Part shown: one piece after another, positions 15,296 through 20,862 of the stretch
How the letters are laid out: every line of letters starts with the position of its first letter
How positions within the stretch are numbered: position 1 is the first letter of the stretch
NCBI GenBank assembly: GCA_009920875.1
Contig: RFZE01000010.1
Span: 1 to 20,862, forward strand
Length of the DNA: 20,862 bases
Direction of reading: 5' to 3'
DNA from: Alphaproteobacteria bacterium
GTDB taxonomy: Bacteria > Pseudomonadota > Alphaproteobacteria > RS24
Notes under the pieces: generated by a model
Told to the model about the DNA's origin: nothing
Seen by the model: only the letters and a program-made list of their open reading frames with translations
Database searches by the model: none
Position numbers and translations under genes: made by a program

Positions 15296-16507
15296 TTAAA
15301 GGCCGAGCACGGCCTTTGAGATAATGCCGCGCTGAATTTCATTCGAACCGGCATAGATCGATGTTTTGCGATAGTTGAAATAACGCGGTGTGACCGGCGC
15401 AACACCGGCCATGCCGATATCGCTCTCATTGGTCGAGGCCAGCGTATCTTCAACAAAGGGCAGACCGAATTGACCGACCGCTTCCATGCCCAATTGCGAC
15501 AATTCCTGCTGCAATTCAGAGCCGCGCGTCTTCAACATGGAAGACGAGCCGGGGCCAATATTCTGACCGGCACTAATCTCGGAGAAAATGCGCAATTCGG
15601 TCGCTTCCAGCACCATAATCTGACGCTCAAGATCGGCCATTTTGGCGGCAAAATCATCATCCTGAAGCAAGGGCTGGCCTTCGCTGACCACATCACCGGC
15701 CAATTTTTTGACTTTTTCCAAGCTGCGATACAGACCGCCGGAATAGGGGTTGCCACGTTCAAATTCCAAAAGATATTTGGCGCAAGTCCAGCCTTCGTTC
15801 AAATTGCCGACAAGGTTTTCTTTCGGCACTTTAACGTCTTCAAAAAACACTTGGTTAATCTCTTGCGCGCCTTCAGCCGGCCCGTCCAGCGTCACCAATG
15901 GCGACACGGTGACACCCGGCGTGTGCATATCAATCAACAGAAATGAAATACCCTCTTGGCGTTTGCCTTCATTGGAAGTGCGCACAAGACAGAAAATCAT
16001 GTCGGCATGCTGCGCCATGGTCGTCCAAATCTTTGTGCCATTGCACAAAAAATGATCGCCCTTATCTTCGGCTTTCATTTGCAATGAGGCGAGGTCGGAA
16101 CCTGAACCGGGTTCGGAATAGCCCTGACACCACCACACATTTGACGCGAGAATATCGGGCAGATATTTGGCCTTCTGCTCTTCCGTGCCAAACTTCATAA
16201 TCACCGGCGCAACCATGGTCATGCCGAAGGCGATGGTGTGCGGCGCACCGGCCGCTTCCATTTCTTGTGTGTAGATGAATTTCTGCGTCGGGGTAAAACC
16301 GGCGCCGCCATGCTCGGTCGGCCAATTGGGCGCGGCCCAGCCTTTTTCATAAAGGCGCTTTTGCCAGGTCACATGGCTGTCTTTGGTGATATAGCCGTTT
16401 TTCGAGCGCTCGCATTCGCGGCGAATATCCGGCGTGAAAGCTTCGTCGATAAAATCACGCACTTCCTGACGAAAGGCTTCGTCTTCTGCACTATATTTCA
16501 AATCCAT
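15296..16507 (-). CDS. Acyl-CoA dehydrogenase, large (PimC-like) subunit, second copy
   Basis: A 403-residue flavoprotein of the acyl-CoA dehydrogenase family. Landmarks are WWCQGYSEPGSGSDLASL (about 125-142, FAD-binding signature 1), KIWTTMAQHADMIFCLVRT (159-177) and the C-terminal YAGSNEIQRGI. At the position of the medium-chain enzyme's catalytic Glu (YEG) it has Ala. Glu250, in YLLEFERGN, aligns with the alternative catalytic Glu of isovaleryl- and long-chain-type enzymes. It resembles the large subunit of heteromeric enzymes such as pimeloyl-CoA dehydrogenase and the mycobacterial sterol side-chain (ChsE-type) dehydrogenases. It is a paralogue of the gene at 18791-19978 and the last gene of the operon. 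Its strong AAGGAG site overlaps the stop of the ABM gene ten bases upstream. Confidence 0.9.
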   Translation of the reverse strand: MDLKYSAEDEAFRQEVRDFIDEAFTPDIRRECERSKNGYITKDSHVTWQKRLYEKGWAAPNWPTEHGGAGFTPTQKFIYTQEMEAAGAPHTIAFGMTMVAPVIMKFGTEEQKAKYLPDILASNVWWCQGYSEPGSGSDLASLQMKAEDKGDHFLCNGTKIWTTMAQHADMIFCLVRTSNEGKRQEGISFLLIDMHTPGVTVSPLVTLDGPAEGAQEINQVFFEDVKVPKENLVGNLNEGWTCAKYLLEFERGNPYSGGLYRSLEKVKKLAGDVVSEGQPLLQDDDFAAKMADLERQIMVLEATELRIFSEISAGQNIGPGSSSMLKTRGSELQQELSQLGMEAVGQFGLPFVEDTLASTNESDIGMAGVAPVTPRYFNYRKTSIYAGSNEIQRGIISKAVLGL

Positions 16508-16517
16508 CTCTTACTCC

Positions 16518-16814
16518 TTAAGAAACAAACTTCACCGGCACGGTTTCCGGCGCGCCGGCCATCACACCACTGCCCAATGCGGCAACCGCTGCACCAAAGG
16601 CTTCCGATTTACCGTGCACATTGCGCGCGTCGACATTCTCATAAATCTCGAAAACGCGATAGGTGGTCGGGTCGGCCTCATCCTGCATCAAATCATATTG
16701 CAATGCGCCCGGCTCATTTTCTTGAACGGCCTTTTGCAAACCGGCAAAAGCGGCTTCAAATTCAGCCTGCTTGCCGTCGACAACTTTCAGTGTTGCCATA
16801 TATCCTACTTTCAT
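16518..16814 (-). CDS. Small ABM-domain protein (antibiotic biosynthesis monooxygenase / YgiN-like)
   Basis: A 98-residue protein with the dimeric alpha/beta-barrel (ferredoxin-like) ABM fold signature: a first strand YMATLKVVDGKQAEFEAAF, then ENEPGALQYDLMQDEADPTTYRVFEIYENVDARNVHGKSEAF, which is the classic FExxEnxxAxxxHxxxxxF pattern. Members include cofactor-free quinol monooxygenases and many proteins of unknown role. Its place inside an acyl-CoA operon suggests action on a pathway intermediate or protection from a reactive one, but this is inference. The start at 16814 has GGGAG seven bases ahead; a second ATG five codons later with AGGA is possible. It sits 18 bases after the crotonase gene and 10 before the dehydrogenase gene. 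Confidence 0.83.
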   Translation of the reverse strand: MKVGYMATLKVVDGKQAEFEAAFAGLQKAVQENEPGALQYDLMQDEADPTTYRVFEIYENVDARNVHGKSEAFGAAVAALGSGVMAGAPETVPVKFVS

Positions 16815-16832
16815 CGTCAGTCTCCCTGTCGT

Positions 16833-17624
16833 TTATCTGTCTTTATACTCTGCCGGTCTTTTCTCCAGCATTGCCGCCACTGCCTCTGAATGGTCGTCAC
16901 TAATATGCATGAGGGCTTGCGCATTGGCCGACATTTCCATCACGCTTGCAAAATCACTGTTTTGACCATGACGCAGCAAACGCTTGGCGGCGCGCAACGC
17001 TTCCGCGCTTTGTGCCGCAATCTCATGAGCCATATCATGCGCGCTTTCGAGCAATTTGTCATCTGCCACAACTTGCGACACAAGACCCCAGCCCAATGCC
17101 TCATCAGCCGATATGGTTTTGCCGGTAAATAAAAGCTCCGAGGCGCGCGCGCCACCAATAATACGCGGCAATAGCCACGCTCCGCCATCGCCCGGAATAA
17201 GCCCGATTTTCAGAAATGTCGCGCCGAAAATCGCTTTTTCAGAGGCAATGCGCATATCGCACAGACACGCTACATCATTACCCAAGCCGATGGCCGGGCC
17301 ATTAACGGCGGCAATGGCCGGCACTTCCAGCTCCCACAAGCTTTTAACGATTTGGTGAATGCCGCGCCGATAGCCATCAGCAATATGCGCCGGTGAACCG
17401 GCAAACGGCCCATCGCGTTTTTGCATGGCTTTGATATTGCCACCGGCTGAAAAGGCCGAACCGGCACCGGTCAGAATGACACAACGCACATTGCGGTCGC
17501 CATTAATGCGCGCCACCGCATCTGAAAAAACCCCGCCATCGCCCGGCTCGCCAAGCGCATTGCGCATGTCGGGCCGGTTGATGGTCAGGGTTACAATGTG
17601 ACCCTGCTGGTCAAATTCCAGCAT
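16833..17624 (-). CDS. Enoyl-CoA hydratase/isomerase (crotonase) family protein
   Basis: A 263-residue crotonase-fold protein. The oxyanion-hole segments are FSAGGNIKAM (about 58-67) and NGPAIGLGNDVACLCDMRIAS (108-128), followed by FGATFLKIGLIPGDGGAWLLPR. In the classical hydratase two glutamates (rat mitochondrial numbering 144 and 164) activate water. By hand alignment these positions are Asp117 and Phe137 here, while an acidic residue appears in IPGDGG near where PaaG-type isomerases carry their catalytic Asp. The reaction may therefore be isomerisation or another crotonase-fold chemistry rather than plain hydration. The gene begins six bases after the small-subunit dehydrogenase stop, without a clear ribosome site, which suggests translational coupling. 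Confidence 0.87.
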   Translation of the reverse strand: MLEFDQQGHIVTLTINRPDMRNALGEPGDGGVFSDAVARINGDRNVRCVILTGAGSAFSAGGNIKAMQKRDGPFAGSPAHIADGYRRGIHQIVKSLWELEVPAIAAVNGPAIGLGNDVACLCDMRIASEKAIFGATFLKIGLIPGDGGAWLLPRIIGGARASELLFTGKTISADEALGWGLVSQVVADDKLLESAHDMAHEIAAQSAEALRAAKRLLRHGQNSDFASVMEMSANAQALMHISDDHSEAVAAMLEKRPAEYKDR

Positions 17625-17630
17625 GGAAAC

Positions 17631-18758
17631 TTAAGCGGCTGCGAAGCGTTTCAGGTGATGGTCAACATTACCGAATTGCGTATCGATAACGGTCAATCGC
17701 TTGAAATAGTGACCGACATTCAGCTCTTCTGTCATGCCCATGCCGCCATGCAATTGCACAGCTTCTTGGCCGACAAAGCGGCCCGATTTGCCGATTTGTA
17801 CTTTCGCACCGGCCGCCGCTTTCCGGCGCTCGGCTTCGCCTTCAACCAGTTTCATATTGACCATATAGGTCATGGAGACGGATTGCTCATATTCCATGAA
17901 CATATCGACCATGCGATGCTGCAATACTTGGAAGCTGCCAATCGGCACACCGAACTGCTTGCGGGTTTTGCAATATTCAACCGTCGCATCATTCAGGCAT
18001 TTCATATGACCGATAGCTTCGGCACAAACCGCACCAATGCCATAATCAAGCGCTTCTTCAAGTATGGACAAGCCATTGCCGGCCTCACCAATCAGTGCAT
18101 CGGCAGCAACCGCAACATTTTCCAATGTCACTTCGCTGGCGCGATTGCCGTCAACCGTCGGATAATCCTGCGTCGAGACACCGGCGGCTGATTTTTCAAC
18201 GATAAACAGGCCAAGCCCGTCGCTGTCGCGTTGCTCACCGGAAATACGCGCCGAGACAATCAATTTGCTGGCCCAAGGCGCGGCAACAACAACCGCTTTC
18301 GTTCCGTTCAGCACATAGCCGTCGCCATCAGCTTTGGCCGAGGTCAGAACATCAGCCGGATTAAAACGGCTTTGCGGCTCGGCATAAGCCAGCGCCCAAA
18401 TTTCTTCACCACCGATAATGCCCGGCAATTGCGCTTCTTTTTGCGCGTCCGAACCGTGGCGGGACAAAATACCGCCGCACAGAACAACTGTCGGCAGATA
18501 AGGCTCGACGACCAAACCGCGACCCAATTCTTCCATAATCACCATGGTTTCAATCGGCCCACCATCAAGACCGCCCATCTCTTCCGAGAACGGCGCGGCC
18601 AGCAAGCCAAGCTCGGCAAATTGCTGCCAAATTTCTTGGCTCATACCCTCTTCGCTGCGGACAATTTTCATCCGTGCATCAAAATCATAATTATCCTGCA
18701 CAAAGCTTTGCACCATATTGCGGAGCAAGGTCTGTTCTTCGGTAAAGCTAAAATCCAC
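17631..18758 (-). CDS. Acyl-CoA dehydrogenase, small (PimD-like) subunit
   Basis: A 375-residue acyl-CoA dehydrogenase-family protein of the type annotated as pimeloyl-CoA dehydrogenase small subunit. Features are the N-terminal MDFSFTEEQTLLRN, AYAEPQSRFNP (124-134) in place of the usual SEPGxGSD, RKQFGVPIGSFQVLQHRMVDM (266-286), QLHGGMGMTEE (335-345) and the C-terminal VIDTQFGNVDHHLKR. It lacks the YEG catalytic Glu and also the Glu seen in the large subunits, so it probably acts only as a partner in an alpha2beta2 enzyme, contributing to FAD binding. The start codon is GTG at 18758, preceded by GAGGAA. It lies 32 bases downstream of the first large-subunit gene. Confidence 0.88.
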   Translation of the reverse strand: MDFSFTEEQTLLRNMVQSFVQDNYDFDARMKIVRSEEGMSQEIWQQFAELGLLAAPFSEEMGGLDGGPIETMVIMEELGRGLVVEPYLPTVVLCGGILSRHGSDAQKEAQLPGIIGGEEIWALAYAEPQSRFNPADVLTSAKADGDGYVLNGTKAVVVAAPWASKLIVSARISGEQRDSDGLGLFIVEKSAAGVSTQDYPTVDGNRASEVTLENVAVAADALIGEAGNGLSILEEALDYGIGAVCAEAIGHMKCLNDATVEYCKTRKQFGVPIGSFQVLQHRMVDMFMEYEQSVSMTYMVNMKLVEGEAERRKAAAGAKVQIGKSGRFVGQEAVQLHGGMGMTEELNVGHYFKRLTVIDTQFGNVDHHLKRFAAA

Positions 18759-18790
18759 TGTTCAATTCCTCTTCAAATTCGCTTCGAAGC

Positions 18791-19978
18791 CTAAAGGCCC
18801 AAAACCATCTTGGCAATAATATTGCGCTGAATTTCGTTCGACCCGCCATAAATGGAAGTCTTACGATTGTTAAAATAAGATTGCGACACGCCTTCGGCAT
18901 GGTCCGGCCCAATGGCCAGATAATTATCGCCACGGTCAAGCTGCGGCACCCAAGGCGAAGCATAATTGCCGACCGCTTCCATCGTCAGTTCGGTAATCCG
19001 CTGTTGGATTTCCGTGCCCTTGATTTTCAAAATTGAGCTTTCAGGTCCCGGCCCTTGCCCCTTGCTTTCCGAAGCCAAAGTGCGCAATTCGGTATATTCC
19101 AGCGCCGTCAAGTCAACTTCAAGCTCAGCAATTTTCTTGGAGAAATCAGCCGAGTCCAAAAGCGGCGCACCGTCTTCCAATTCAGCACGCGCAATATCAC
19201 GCAAGCGGTCAATGGCTTTTTTGGAGCGCGCCACACCGGCGATGCCCGAACGCTCATTGCCGAGCAGAAACTTGGCAATCGTCCAGCCCTTATCTTGCTC
19301 GCCAACCAGATTTTTGGCAGGCACACGCACGTCGGTCAAAAACACTTCATTGACTTCATGGCCGCCATCAATGGTGATAATCGGCTTCACTTCAATACCC
19401 GGCGTGTCCATATCTATGAGCAAGAAGGAAATGCCTTCTTGCGGCTTGCCGTCACTGCTGGTGCGCACAAGGCAGAACATCCAATCGGCATGTTGCGCCA
19501 AAGTTGTCCAGATTTTGTGGCCATTGACGACATATTCGTCGCCGTCCAATTCGGCTTTGGTTTTCAAACCGGCAAGGTCAGAACCGGCACCGGGCTCTGA
19601 ATAGCCCTGACACCACCAAGTTTCGCCCGACAAAATGCCCGGCAGTACCCAGTCTTTCTGCTCTTGATTGCCGAATGAGTAAATCACCGGCCCCAACATG
19701 GCGACGCCGAACGGCAGAGGCGGAATGGTGCCGAAAGCGGCGCTTTCTTCATTCCAAATATATTTCTGCGTTACCGTCCAACCGGTACCGCCAAATTCTT
19801 CCGGCCAGCTCGGGGCGACCCAGCCTTTTTCGGCAAGAATTTTGTGCCAAGCAAGGAAATCTTCCTTGCTCAACTCGCCACGGTCGGCACCGACCAAATG
19901 TTTCGGATAATTTTCTTCAATAAAGCTGCGCACTTCAGCGCGGAACGCCTCATCTTCAGGTGCAAAATCGATATCCAT
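18791..19978 (-). CDS. Acyl-CoA dehydrogenase, large (PimC-like) subunit, first copy
   Basis: A 395-residue flavoprotein and the first gene of the minus-strand operon. Landmarks are WWCQGYSEPGAGSDLAGLKTKAE (121-143), KIWTTLAQHADWMFCLVRT (155-173), ITIDGGHEVNEVFLTDVRVP and C-terminal IYGGSNEIQRNI. Gly replaces the medium-chain catalytic Glu, while Glu242 in FLLGNERSG sits at the isovaleryl/long-chain position and near the Glu reported for the mycobacterial ChsE4 subunit. Likely reaction: FAD-dependent alpha,beta-dehydrogenation of an unusual acyl-CoA, paired with the small subunit encoded next. I place the start at ATG 19978, five bases after GGAGG; a TTG four codons upstream is in frame but overlaps that ribosome site. 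Confidence 0.9.
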   Translation of the reverse strand: MDIDFAPEDEAFRAEVRSFIEENYPKHLVGADRGELSKEDFLAWHKILAEKGWVAPSWPEEFGGTGWTVTQKYIWNEESAAFGTIPPLPFGVAMLGPVIYSFGNQEQKDWVLPGILSGETWWCQGYSEPGAGSDLAGLKTKAELDGDEYVVNGHKIWTTLAQHADWMFCLVRTSSDGKPQEGISFLLIDMDTPGIEVKPIITIDGGHEVNEVFLTDVRVPAKNLVGEQDKGWTIAKFLLGNERSGIAGVARSKKAIDRLRDIARAELEDGAPLLDSADFSKKIAELEVDLTALEYTELRTLASESKGQGPGPESSILKIKGTEIQQRITELTMEAVGNYASPWVPQLDRGDNYLAIGPDHAEGVSQSYFNNRKTSIYGGSNEIQRNIIAKMVLGL

Positions 19979-19983
19979 CAGGA

Positions 19984-19988
19984 CCTCC
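19984..19988 (-). promoter_or_regulatory. Ribosome binding site that decides the first dehydrogenase start
   Basis: GGAGG on the minus strand, five bases before ATG 19978. An upstream TTG frame would run through this site and is rejected. Confidence 0.8.
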
Positions 19989-20049
19989 AATTAAATTTAT
20001 CCGAATTTAGACGAAAAAAGCGGTGAATCAATCACCCAAAGGGGAAAAA

Positions 20050-20078
20050 ATGACGCATCGGTCATATCGTGCTATGAC
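20050..20078. promoter_or_regulatory. Candidate operator: three alternating ATGAC/GTCAT half-sites
   Basis: ATGAC (20050-20054), GTCATA (20061-20066) and TATGAC (20073-20078) form two overlapping inverted repeats that share the middle half-site. Each has a six-base spacer. They lie 72 or more bases upstream of the acyl-CoA operon start and directly abut the first ATG of the DUF1289 gene. The layout suits a dimeric repressor such as a TetR-family regulator of acyl-CoA genes; no regulator gene is in the window. Confidence 0.5.
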
Positions 20079-20276
20079 ATGCGCATGAATAAGCAAGAAG
20101 AAAGCCCGAAATCACCGTGCCGCCGCGTGTGCGCCGTTTCGGCGCGCGCCGGTTTTTGCATTGGCTGTGGCCGCAAATTGGCCGAAATCGGCGGCTGGTC
20201 AGGTTTTTCAGATGATGAAAAACGTGCCGTTTTGGCCGAATTACCGGCGCGGCTCGACAGTTTGAAATCGGCCTAA
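20079..20276 (+). CDS. DUF1289 domain protein (small Cys-rich)
   Basis: A 65-residue protein matching DUF1289 (PF06945): SPCRRVCAVSARAGFCIGCGRKLAEIGGWSGFSDDEKRAVL. The four cysteines (CxxxC then CxxC) suggest a metal-binding site; GCGR and the W-x-x-FSDDEK stretch are the family hallmark. The function is unknown, though members are common in alpha- and gammaproteobacteria. Two starts are possible, ATG 20079 and ATG 20085, neither with a clear ribosome site. The candidate operator ends one base before the first. It is divergent from the acyl-CoA operon and convergent with the methyltransferase gene, six bases apart. Confidence 0.85.
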   Translation: MRMNKQEESPKSPCRRVCAVSARAGFCIGCGRKLAEIGGWSGFSDDEKRAVLAELPARLDSLKSA

Positions 20277-20282
20277 AGCGGT

Positions 20283-20862
20283 CTAAATCGGCTTATCGCC
20301 AAACCAATTTAAGGTTTCCGCCAAATTCACCACTTCGCCAATAACGATAATTGACGGCGGTTCAAGGTTGTGCTGTTCGGCCAATTTTGCAGCTTCGGCC
20401 AAACGGCCCGTGGCGATGCGCTGACGCGGTGTCGTCGCATGGGTAACAATGGCCACCGGCTCATCAGCGCTACGCCCCGCCTGCATCAATAATTCGGCAA
20501 TGACCGCCAAGCGGCTCATCGCCATATAGATGACAATCACCGGCGAGGCTTTGGCAATTGATGCCCAATCCAGTAATTCCGCTTGACCTTTACCGGCCAA
20601 ATGGCCGGTGACAAAAGTGACGGCATGATTGACGTCACGATGTGTGGCGGGAATACCGGCATAGCCGAGCCCGCCGACACCGGCTGAAATGCCGGGTATC
20701 AAGCGAAACGGAATATCGGCTGCGACCAGCGCTTGCGCCTCTTCGCCGCCGCGTCCGAACACAAACGGATCGCCGCCTTTCAAGCGCAGCACGCGATGGC
20801 CGTCTTGAGCCAATTCAATCAGCTTGTCGGTAATGTCTTGCTGGTTCCAACTGGGTTTGCCG
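20283..20862 (-). CDS. cobA: Uroporphyrinogen-III C-methyltransferase (CobA/SUMT), N-terminus cut by window edge
   Basis: The frame stays open to the window end, giving about 193 residues; roughly 65-75 N-terminal residues lie outside. Signatures are RLKGGDPFVFGRGGEEAQAL, PGISAGVGGLGYAGIPATHRDVNHAVTFVTGH and VTHATTPRQR, all typical of the SAM-dependent uroporphyrinogen-III methyltransferase (PF00590). It makes precorrin-2, the branch point to siroheme and cobalamin. The visible C-terminus ends soon after the methyltransferase domain (NWFGDKPI), as in stand-alone SUMT. Whether a CysG-type N-terminal dehydrogenase domain precedes it cannot be seen. Expression in step with sulfite or nitrite reduction or B12 synthesis is likely but not shown here. 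Confidence 0.9.
   Translation of the reverse strand, partial: GKPSWNQQDITDKLIELAQDGHRVLRLKGGDPFVFGRGGEEAQALVAADIPFRLIPGISAGVGGLGYAGIPATHRDVNHAVTFVTGHLAGKGQAELLDWASIAKASPVIVIYMAMSRLAVIAELLMQAGRSADEPVAIVTHATTPRQRIATGRLAEAAKLAEQHNLEPPSIIVIGEVVNLAETLNWFGDKPI

Noticed and set aside
16238..16903. A 221-codon plus-strand open frame across the dehydrogenase and ABM genes
   Set aside because: It crosses two well-supported minus-strand genes and their junction and shows no family resemblance.

Overview
The window (about 20.9 kb, GC in the mid-50s judged by eye) is a compact piece of chromosome from a Gram-negative bacterium, most likely an alphaproteobacterium. This rests on an outer-membrane autotransporter, a DUF1289 protein, a heteromeric (pimeloyl-CoA-dehydrogenase-like) acyl-CoA dehydrogenase set and an Mrp/Mnh antiporter operon of proteobacterial style. 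I cannot fix the genus. I see no phage genes, insertion sequences, CRISPR arrays, tRNAs or rRNAs. Both window edges cut a gene.

Layout. (1) 1-234 (+) is the 3' end of a HAD phosphatase. Its stop codon abuts the stop of a convergent 1210-aa autotransporter (235-3867, -). Just upstream of the autotransporter, on the same strand, is an AMP-forming acyl-CoA synthetase (3889-5586, -). (2) Divergent from the synthetase are a luciferase-like flavin oxidoreductase (5720-6781, +) and an SDR resembling the 3-hydroxyacyl-CoA dehydrogenase domain of peroxisomal MFE-2 (6872-7780, +), followed by a strong intrinsic terminator. (3) 7821-15241 (+) is one tightly overlapped membrane-complex operon: mrpE, mrpF, mrpG, a stand-alone MrpA C-terminal module (DUF4040/MbhE), mrpB, mrpC, mrpD, a second NuoL/MrpD-like subunit, an unnamed 82-aa membrane protein, and a third NuoL/MrpD-like subunit. 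It ends in a bidirectional terminator. (4) 19978 to 15296 (-) is a five-gene acyl-CoA operon: acyl-CoA dehydrogenase large subunit, small subunit, crotonase-family protein, ABM-domain small protein, second acyl-CoA dehydrogenase large subunit. (5) Divergent from it is a DUF1289 gene (20079-20276, +), convergent with a partial uroporphyrinogen-III methyltransferase (20283-20862, -).

How the parts work together. The synthetase, SDR, crotonase and three dehydrogenase subunits together suggest CoA-dependent breakdown of an unusual acid (branched, cyclic, dicarboxylic or sterol side chain). No thiolase is present here, so the pathway must be completed elsewhere. The Mrp-type operon should form a cation/proton antiporter, but it has three proton-channel-type large subunits rather than the usual two, a detached MrpA tail and an extra small subunit. 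It is the most interesting part of the window.

Points to check first: an apparent one-base deletion that breaks mrpD near its 3' end; a terminator hairpin five bases before the mrpE start codon, with no ribosome binding site; a chain of ATGAC/GTCAT half-sites between the acyl-CoA operon and the DUF1289 gene; and a crotonase-family protein whose two hydratase glutamates appear to be replaced.
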